Origin: Gaiella sp038230035
Lineage (GTDB): Bacteria > Actinomycetota > Thermoleophilia > Gaiellales > Gaiellaceae
Length of the DNA stretch: 64,000 nucleotides
Assembly: GCA_038230035.1 (NCBI GenBank)
Contig: JBBRNX010000015.1
Location: 1-64,000, forward strand
Direction: 5' to 3'
Each line of letters begins with the position of its first letter. Positions within the stretch are counted from its first letter, which is position 1. The notes beneath the pieces are model-generated. The model saw only the letters and a program-made list of their open reading frames with translations, was not told where the DNA came from and did not search any database. Positions 59,203 to 64,000 of the stretch are shown here, in pieces. The position numbers were made by a program, and so were the translations under genes.

Positions 59203-59256
59203 CGTCCGATCCTAACCCGGGCACGTGAGGCTGGGCCTCGAGTCTACGATGGGCCG

Positions 59257-59362
59257 ATGGAGCGCTACGACGTGCTCGTCGTCGGCGCGGGACCCGCGGG
59301 CTCGGCGACGGCGATCCACCTAGCGCGCGGCGGTGCACGCGTCCTTCTCGTCGACAAGGCGA
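59257..59362 (+). pseudogene. FAD-dependent oxidoreductase N-terminal fragment
   Basis: Codons for MERYDVLVVGAGPAGSATAI, then HLARGGARVLLVDKA. This is the complete dinucleotide-binding start of a geranylgeranyl-reductase-type flavoprotein (GAGPAG, then acidic LVDK), after which similarity stops near 59362 and antisense sequence of an unrelated gene begins. Only ~35 of ~400 residues remain. Confidence 0.7.
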
Positions 59363-59825
59363 GAGCGACCGCAGCTTCCGTCGCAAGCAAGAACGCGAGC
59401 GCCGGGTTGCCGGCTTCGCCGAATACGAGGCCCCAGACGAGCCAACAGATGACCCCCGAAGGGACCAGAAGAGAGGCGTATGCAAGCCAGAGCATCTGCA
59501 GCCGATCAATGCCGACGGACCGTCTGTAACGGCTGCGCACCGCTGCTGCCCCGACGAAGAGGCTCGCGAAAACGGCTAGCCAGACTGGGAGCCTGAGGAA
59601 GCCGAGGGCATGCGGCCAGCGGACAGTAACCGGATTCGGCACTGCCGCGAACGGCTTCTCCAGTGGCCCGGACAGGACGATCAGCAGCAGCGGGAGGCTT
59701 GCCGGTGCTGCGACCGCAGCGACGAGGAAGGGATACAGCCACAGCGGGCCGGTGTCAGCAATGTGCTGACGAGCGGCGATCCGATCGAGCACCAGCGCCC
59801 CTGCGATTAGGGCAAGCGACGCCGC
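59363..59825 (-). pseudogene. Sensor-protein membrane-region fragment
   Basis: On the minus strand a frame from ~59825 gives ASLALIAGALVLDRI, PLWLYPFLVAAVAAPASLPL, LPVWLAVFASLFVGAAAVRS and the motif RYRRSVGIDRLQMLWLAYAS, then VICWLVWGLV. The RFRRSRGxERQQLKW-like motif and the membrane helices resemble the N-terminal part of actinobacterial sensor kinases. No kinase domain follows: the frame runs into the reversed FAD-gene fragment at 59362. It looks like a chimera of two gene ends. Confidence 0.45.
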
Positions 59826-59848
59826 CGAAGCCTATTCCTGTGTCCAGG

Positions 59849-59935
59849 CTGATCGCCGAGGGCGCGATCCCCCAGGAACAGCTCACTGCCGCAATCGCGG
59901 AGCAGGAACGAACCGGCGAACGGCTCGGCGAGATC
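59849..59935 (+). pseudogene. Type II secretion/pilus ATPase N-domain scrap
   Basis: Twenty-nine codons, LIAEGAIPQEQLTAAIAEQE to RTGERLGEI, fit the MshEN-type N-terminal repeat of GspE/PilB ATPases (LxxxGxIxxEQLxxALxxQ...LGE). Nothing of the ATPase follows. It is one of several scraps in the 59257-60040 patch. Confidence 0.4.
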
Positions 59936-59942
59936 CGTGGGA

Positions 59943-60040
59943 AGGTCGGATCTCGTCGGCGGAGTACATCTTTGACAGCGCGATTCCCCGTCGGTCACCC
60001 GCAGGCAGCCAAGATTCTGCCGCTCCCGCAACACTCTGGA
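59943..60040 (-). pseudogene. Ku gene fragment (second, degraded copy)
   Basis: Minus-strand codons give RVLRERQNLGCLRVTDG and, one frame over, ALSKMYSADEIRPS. Together these match the Ku core segment that in the intact gene at 54179 reads KQHLGCLRVRDNVLTLSKMF followed by FADEIR. The break between the two frames is at about 59982-59987. All other parts of Ku are missing. It differs at several residues from the local intact Ku, so it came from a distinct paralogue. Confidence 0.65.
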
Positions 60041-60090
60041 TGAGCAGGGCGCTATTCCAGAAGCGGGTGCGCGGCGTCCTGGCGCGCGGG

Positions 60091-61308
60091 TCAGTGGTGC
60101 TCGCGGAGCGAGACGAGGTCGCGGGTGAGGTCGGCGGTACGGTTGACGCCGAGGAGTTGGAGGGTGCGCGTGTAGTCGCGGTTGAGCAGCTCGGTGAAGT
60201 GGTCGACACCGGCTTCTCCGCCGGCCATCAGCGCGTAGAGGTAGGGGCGGGCGACGAAGGCGGCTCGGGCGCCGAAGGCGATCGCGGCGGCGACGTCGGC
60301 CCCCGAGCGGACGCCTCCGTCGAGGTAGACCTCGACCGCGCCGCCGGTCGCATCGACGACGGCTGGGAGAAGCTCGATTGGGGTGACTGCGCGGTCGAGT
60401 TGGCGGCCGCCGTGGTTGGAGACGGCGATCCCGTCGGCGCCTGCGGAGGCGACGTCCACCGCGTCGTCGACACGCTGCACGCCCTTGACGACGATCTGCC
60501 CCTGCCACTGCGAGCGCAGCCATTCGAGCTCGGCAACGGTCACTGCCGGATCAAAGACGCGGTTGATGATGCCCATCACGTCTCTGGCTTCGCCGAGGGA
60601 TTCGAACGCGAGCGGCTCGGTCGTGAGCGCGTCGAGCAGCCACCGCCATTTGCGTACCATCCCGAGCAAGGTGCGAGCCGTGAGCGAGGGCGGGAAGCTG
60701 AGGCCGTTGTAGGTATCGCGATGGCGGGCGCCGGCAACAGGGACGTCGACGGTCAGCACCAGAGTCGTATAGCCGGCAGCGGCCGCGCGTGCGATCAGGT
60801 CGTTGCTGCGACCGCGGTCCTTTGAGACGTAGAGTTGGAACCAGCGGTCGGTGTCGGGCGCGGCCGCCGCCAGGTTCTCGATCGATGTCGTACCCAGGGT
60901 GGAGAGGGCGTACGGGATGCCGGCTCGTCCCGCTGCCCGAGCGACCGCCCGCTCCCCGGCCGCGTGCATCATCCGCGTGAACCCGGTCGGGCCGAATACG
61001 ACCGGCAATGCGACCTCACGGCCGAGGATCGTCGTGCTCGTCTCGACCGAGGATACGTCGCGCAAAACGTGCGGATGAAACACGACCCGCCCGAACGCCT
61101 CGACCGCGCGCCGCACGGCAAGCTCCTGCTCGGCCGACCCCTCCACGTAGTCGAACACCGAACGCGGCGTCCGCTTGCGAGCGAGAGCCCGAAAGTCGTC
61201 GGATGTGAGGACACCCCGCCACCGGCCGCCGCGCCCAACGCGAAACGTGGGGCCGACGAACCGCCACAACTCCGAAGGGCGCGGCAACCGCCGCTCCAGC
61301 GCAGTCAT
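60091..61308 (-). CDS. FMN-dependent alpha-hydroxy-acid oxidoreductase
   Basis: 405 residues, from the (S)-2-hydroxy-acid oxidase/lactate dehydrogenase (LldD) family. Motifs are VFDYVEGSAEQELAVRR, PVVFGPTGFTRMMHAAGE, FQLYVSKDRGRSNDLI, the catalytic His/Arg motif AVSNHGGRQLDRAV, and VYLDGGVRSGADVAAAIAFG for the FMN phosphate. It oxidises lactate, glycolate, mandelate or a similar acid to a 2-oxo acid. It is preceded by an inverted repeat that touches its start codon. Transcribed alone. Confidence 0.92.
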   Translation of the reverse strand: MTALERRLPRPSELWRFVGPTFRVGRGGRWRGVLTSDDFRALARKRTPRSVFDYVEGSAEQELAVRRAVEAFGRVVFHPHVLRDVSSVETSTTILGREVALPVVFGPTGFTRMMHAAGERAVARAAGRAGIPYALSTLGTTSIENLAAAAPDTDRWFQLYVSKDRGRSNDLIARAAAAGYTTLVLTVDVPVAGARHRDTYNGLSFPPSLTARTLLGMVRKWRWLLDALTTEPLAFESLGEARDVMGIINRVFDPAVTVAELEWLRSQWQGQIVVKGVQRVDDAVDVASAGADGIAVSNHGGRQLDRAVTPIELLPAVVDATGGAVEVYLDGGVRSGADVAAAIAFGARAAFVARPYLYALMAGGEAGVDHFTELLNRDYTRTLQLLGVNRTADLTRDLVSLREHH

Positions 61309-61309
61309 C

Positions 61310-61332
61310 GTTCTTCGGATCGATTGAAGAAC
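61310..61332 (-). promoter_or_regulatory. Inverted repeat GTTCTTC-N9-GAAGAAC at the hydroxyacid oxidase start
   Basis: A perfect 7-bp inverted repeat with a 9-bp spacer, ending two bases before the gene's ATG (61308 on the minus strand). It is suited either to a repressor site or to a hairpin that masks the ribosome site. The arms include a GAAGAAC that could act as a weak ribosome site. Confidence 0.5.
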
Positions 61333-61411
61333 TGGCGGATCTGCCGTGTTGCCTGACGCATCATATTAGTCCACCGTAGCCTGTATCAGCCTCATCAATA
61401 CGCTCAATGCA

Positions 61412-61437
61412 GTCACGCTTTCGCGCAGGAGCGTGAC
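61412..61437. repeat. Inverted repeat GTCACGCT-N10-AGCGTGAC in the intergenic gap
   Basis: A perfect 8-bp inverted repeat in the gap 61333-61595 between the hydroxyacid oxidase start and the end of the isomerase-like gene. It may be a terminator for the leftward isomerase-like gene or an operator. No other feature is visible in this gap. Confidence 0.4.
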
Positions 61438-61595
61438 CCCAGCGAGCGGCAACTTGCGTCTTTGGTCGCGCGGGCGAAGCCTTCGTGACGCTCGACCTCA
61501 TGGGGCGGTCCTCTAGACCTCGTGCGCTAGTTCAATTCCGGCCAGGGCGTGCACGACCTTACTCCGACGAAGGAACGCTCATGGCGCCTATGCAC

Positions 61596-62600
61596 TCAGA
61601 ACCGCTCCCTTTGCATCGCCGCGTCGAACGCGACCGCCGAGGGAGCGAAGTCGGTGCGGCGGACGAAGGCGAGCGCGTCCTGCGCGCCGTACTCGCGGTC
61701 CATCCCGGAATCTTCCCACTCGATCGAAAGCGGGCCTTCGTAACCGATCCGGTTCAGCGCACGAAACAAGTCCTCGAAGTCGACGTCGCCGTGGCCGGGA
61801 GAGACGAAGTCCCAGCCGCGCAGCTCCTCACCGAAGTTGAGATGTGAACCGAGGATCGAGCGCCTCCCATCCAGGCGCTTCTTCGAGTCCTTCACGTGCA
61901 CGTGGTAGATCCGGTCGGCGAACTCGAGCGCGAACTGCGCCGTGTCGAGGAACTGGTGCGCGAAGTGTGACGGGTCGAGGTTGATCCCGAAGGCCGCTCG
62001 GTTATCGACGGCGTCGAGCGCTTTCCGCGTTGTGACGAAGTCATAGGCGATCTCGGTCGGGTGTACTTCCAGGCCGAAGCGGACACCCTCCTGATCGAAC
62101 ACATCAAGGATCGGGCTCCACGTTTCGGCGAACTCCTCGTAGGCGAGGTCGATCTCTGCGAAGTCGTTCGGCGGAAACGAGTACAGAAGGTGCCAGATCG
62201 CTGACCCGGTGAACCCGTTCACCTGCGTCACGCCGAAACGCGCCGCGGCACGCGCCGTCTCCTTCATCCGCTCTGCTGCGCGTGCGCACACGCCGTCCGG
62301 CTCGCCGTCACCCCAGACTTCCGGTGGAAGGATCGCCTGATGGCGGCGGTCGATCCGGTCGCCGACGGCCTGGCCGACGAGGTGCGCTCCGAGCGCCCAG
62401 CAGCCGAGCTCGCGCTGGTCTAGCAACTCGCGTAAGCGTCGGCAGTAGCCGGTGTCGGCGATCGCCCTATCGACCTCGAAATGGTCGCCCCAGCAGGCCA
62501 ACTCGAGACCGTCGAAACCCCAGCCGGCGCAGACAGGCGCAAGATCCGCGATCGGCAGATCGGCCCATTGGCCGGTGAACAGGGTGACTGGACGAGACAT
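61596..62600 (-). CDS. Sugar-phosphate isomerase/epimerase-like TIM barrel (AP-endonuclease-2 fold)
   Basis: 334 residues from ATG 62600 (MSRPVTLFTGQWADLPIADL). Xylose-isomerase-like metal residues are visible: Glu in FDGLELACWGDH, His in LGAHLVGQAVGDR, Glu in FGLEVHPTEIAYD, Asp-x-His in INLDPSHFAHQFLD, His-x-His in YHVHVKDSKK and Glu in PLSIEWEDSGMDR. The family includes hydroxypyruvate isomerases, inosose dehydratases and L-xylulose-phosphate epimerases. Likely sugar or inositol metabolism; the substrate is not predictable. Confidence 0.88.
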   Translation of the reverse strand: MSRPVTLFTGQWADLPIADLAPVCAGWGFDGLELACWGDHFEVDRAIADTGYCRRLRELLDQRELGCWALGAHLVGQAVGDRIDRRHQAILPPEVWGDGEPDGVCARAAERMKETARAAARFGVTQVNGFTGSAIWHLLYSFPPNDFAEIDLAYEEFAETWSPILDVFDQEGVRFGLEVHPTEIAYDFVTTRKALDAVDNRAAFGINLDPSHFAHQFLDTAQFALEFADRIYHVHVKDSKKRLDGRRSILGSHLNFGEELRGWDFVSPGHGDVDFEDLFRALNRIGYEGPLSIEWEDSGMDREYGAQDALAFVRRTDFAPSAVAFDAAMQRERF

Positions 62601-62741
62601 CGGCACTCCTCGCGGTAGTGATTGCGGCGAGGGCGAATCGTACGCTGGTCTGTGGTCGCTCGTTCGGCTGGCATGTGGGCATCGGTCGTCTACGATCGCT
62701 ACGTGGCACCGACCCTGTGCGCTCTGGCTGGCGTGCATCAG

Positions 62742-62802
62742 GCGAGCGTTGTGCTGGGCGTTCTGGCTGTGTTCGTCGGCATCAGGGTCGGCCGGCTCGT
62801 CT
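62742..62802 (+). repeat. Duplicated 3' end of crcB
   Basis: These 61 bases match crcB 55541-55601 with one mismatch and encode ASVVLGVLAVFVGIRVGRLV, the last membrane helix, ending at a TGA. A further 16-bp match (TCACGAACTCGTAAGA) follows in both places (55604-55619, 62826-62841). The rest of crcB is absent here. It lies in the 300-bp gap 62601-62900, which otherwise holds no gene. Confidence 0.9.
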
Positions 62803-62900
62803 GACTGCGTCGGACCTTCGATCCGTCACGAACTCGTAAGAACTTCGCTCGCCGGGGAAGACAGAATCCTGGGTGCGAACCCACGCTCGAGGAGGAATGC

Positions 62901-63431
62901 ATGCGAAGGACATCTACGGTTGCGCTTGCCGTCGTCGGGGTCACTGTCCTGGCGGCGCTTGGCTTCGCCGTCTCAGCGCTCGGCTCGTCGACGTCAGCCT
63001 CGACGGCCGTCTCGACAAGCGAGACCACCACCGCTCCGACGAGCACGACCGAGGAGGGCAAGAGCATCCCCTACGCGGCGGTCCTCGGTGCCCGGGCCGA
63101 GGTGCCGAAACCGGCTGGCGTTCCTGCCGGAGCCGCCGGCGGCTTCTCGCTAACGCTGACCGACAAGGGCGGCAAGTACACGGCGACGTGGAAGCTCACG
63201 TTCCGAGGGCTGAGCGGCAAGGCGGTCGCGGCCCACATCCACAAGGGCAAGGTCGGCAAGGCAGGCCCGGTCCTGATCTCGCTCTGCGGACCCTGCAAGT
63301 CGGGAGCCCATGGCACCGCCAAGGTGCCTGAAGCGGCCGTTACGGCGATGGAGAAGGGCTTGGCCTACGTGAACGTCCACACGGCGAAGAACGCGAACGG
63401 CGAGATTCGCGGCCAAGTTCGGAAGAAGTAG
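62901..63431 (+). CDS. Secreted CHRD-domain protein
   Basis: 176 residues. It has an N-terminal signal or anchor (MRRTSTVALAVVGVTVLAAL), a Ser/Thr-rich spacer (SSTSASTAVSTSETTTAPTS), then a CHRD domain: GARAEVPKPAGVPAGAAGGF, YTATWKLTFRGLSGKAVAAH-IH and YVNVHTAKNANGEIRGQV, the characteristic NVHT..NP.GEIRGQ ending. The function of CHRD domains in bacteria is unknown; they are extracellular. RBS GAGGAGG precedes the ATG. Confidence 0.9.
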   Translation: MRRTSTVALAVVGVTVLAALGFAVSALGSSTSASTAVSTSETTTAPTSTTEEGKSIPYAAVLGARAEVPKPAGVPAGAAGGFSLTLTDKGGKYTATWKLTFRGLSGKAVAAHIHKGKVGKAGPVLISLCGPCKSGAHGTAKVPEAAVTAMEKGLAYVNVHTAKNANGEIRGQVRKK

Positions 63432-63468
63432 CGAAGAAGAAGTAGGACACGAGCACGGAAGGCGAAAC

Positions 63469-63498
63469 GTGCGGAGCGGGCGCGAGTCCGCTCCGCAC
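63469..63498 (+). terminator. Hairpin terminator after the CHRD gene
   Basis: An 11-bp stem GTGCGGAGCGG / CCGCTCCGCAC with an 8-base loop, 37 bases after the stop. There is no T-run. It separates the CHRD gene from the convergent DsrE remnant. Confidence 0.7.
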
Positions 63499-63508
63499 CG
63501 TCACAAGA

Positions 63509-63871
63509 TCAGTACGTGAAAACGGTGGCCCCTTCGCCGATCCACTTCCACAACGCAGCAGCACCGAGCACCGATGTGTTTGCGAGCAGCGAGCCTCATC
63601 GAGGTGGCGGCTTCGGACGCAGACCGGACAGAGGTAGATCGTGCCGCCGGCCGCGGCGAAATCGGCCGACAGCTGTGCAAGCGCCGGCCGCCCTTCCTGT
63701 GGCGCCACGGCTTCGGGTCCTCCGGAGACCCCGAGCCGTACCGCCTCCTTCGTCATGAAGAACAGCGCCGTGTTGCCGGCGGCCTGTGCGGCCGTGCCGA
63801 CCAGATAGGCGATTGTCGAGGCCTCCGGATCCTCCGGGGCCCGCCGTCAGGTTGATCACGACCTTCCCCAT
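63509..63871 (-). pseudogene. DsrE-family sulfurtransferase-like gene with two frameshifts
   Basis: From ATG 63871 (RBS AAAGGAG) the protein reads MGKVVINLTAG. One extra C in a C4 run at ~63839 moves the frame, which then continues PEDPEASTIAYLVGTAAQA, FFMTKEAVRLGVSGGPEAVA, and GTIYLCPVCVRSRHLDEA, the DsrE/DsrF signature with the Cys pair. A missing base near 63605 moves it again to SLLANTSVLGAAALWKWIGE and GATVFTY at 63509. With both corrected it is a complete ~120-residue DsrE protein involved in sulfur relay. Either sequencing errors or real decay. Confidence 0.75.
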
Positions 63872-63872
63872 G

Positions 63873-64000
63873 TCATCTCCTTTGTCTAGGAAGCTCGAGG
63901 TGCTCTGCCGCGAGCAGGACGGTGAGGGCGGTTTGCCCTTCGGCGAAGCCGCCGGCGCGGGCGCGCGCTACCGCCTCGTCGAGCGGCAGCCGGACAAGGG
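63873..64000 (-). CDS. C-terminal end of a NUDIX-like hydrolase (partial)
   Basis: The last 41 codons are visible: LVRLPLDEAVARARAGGFAE, GQTALTVLLAAEHLELPRQR. The pattern VRxLPLDEAxxxxxxGxxxDxxTxxxLLxA is the usual C-terminal end of ADP-ribose-pyrophosphatase-type NUDIX hydrolases. The NUDIX box itself lies outside the window, so the call is tentative. The stop is just before the DsrE start, suggesting a two-gene unit. Confidence 0.5.
   Translation of the reverse strand, partial: LVRLPLDEAVARARAGGFAEGQTALTVLLAAEHLELPRQRR

Noticed and set aside
59663..60043. A real 126-codon plus-strand gene in the scrap region
   Set aside because: Only the GspE-like 29 codons look protein-like. The remainder is antisense to the Ku fragment and has no start or ribosome site.

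Overview
The window is GC-rich, gene-dense bacterial DNA with many GTG starts, Ku plus a multidomain LigD, TolB-like beta-propellers, a DUF4395 protein and aerobic CO-dehydrogenase/xanthine-dehydrogenase-type maturation genes. This suggests a soil or aquatic actinobacterium. A deep-branching class such as Thermoleophilia is my guess from protein flavour only; nothing here proves it.

Positions 1-13300 are an accessory, defence-like region lying between an IS110 transposase end and a tRNA-Thr gene. It holds two secreted proteins, a C-terminally truncated SF2 restriction-type helicase, and a HigB-like toxin with a HigA/ImmA-like antitoxin whose promoter carries two identical-architecture palindromes. 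Next comes the most unusual locus of the window: a ComEC-type metallo-beta-lactamase-fold protein directly followed by a 1154-residue protein that joins, in one chain, a ubiquitin-E2-like domain, a ThiF/E1-like domain, a JAB/JAMM deconjugase and a patatin lipase. A second MBL-fold gene converges on it. No CD-NTase and no ubiquitin-like gene is visible beside it. To the right, an IS66-family transposase broken by a 29-bp tandem duplication and a VOC gene lie between two copies of a 23-bp direct repeat.

Positions 13300-22700 hold tRNA-Thr, a DUF4395 membrane protein, tRNA-Tyr, and a long leftward operon for a branched-chain-amino-acid-type (Liv) ABC transporter. The operon also carries a TolB-like lipoprotein, a UPF0261/Tm-1-like protein, a TIM-barrel PEP-hydrolase-family protein and a cupin. 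The transporter's substrate-binding gene has an in-frame TAG.

Positions 22800-51850 form a dense catabolic region built almost entirely of genes with 1- to 8-base overlaps. (1) A leftward seven-gene unit: ALDH, NIPSNAP, SDR, cupin, ThDP enzyme, RidA, amidase. (2) A divergent cupin plus acyl-CoA-synthetase-like gene with a long Pro/Glu tail. (3) An alcohol dehydrogenase, a GST, an isochorismatase-like hydrolase lacking its cysteine, and an SMP-30 lactonase. (4) A NitT/TauT-type ABC transporter preceded by a VOC-gene remnant. (5) A leftward TetR-MoxR-CoxE-XdhC-XdhC maturation operon facing a rightward molybdenum hydroxylase operon whose large subunit is split into two genes. (6) A fused large/medium B12-type diol dehydratase with its small subunit, divergent from an SDR and an FAH-family sugar-acid dehydratase-like gene. 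Together these look like uptake and oxidation of several organic acids, heterocycles or sugar acids; no single substrate can be assigned. A shared motif CGATNATCGATT occurs upstream of three of the units.

Positions 51835-64000 carry LigD (phosphoesterase-ligase-polymerase order), Ku, CrcB, an aldehyde dehydrogenase, an internally deleted epimerase, an MFS carrier, an FMN-dependent hydroxyacid oxidase, a sugar-phosphate-isomerase-like protein, a CHRD protein, a doubly frameshifted DsrE gene and the end of a possible NUDIX gene. A patch of fused gene remnants at 59257-60040 and a duplicated crcB 3' end at 62742 show past rearrangement.
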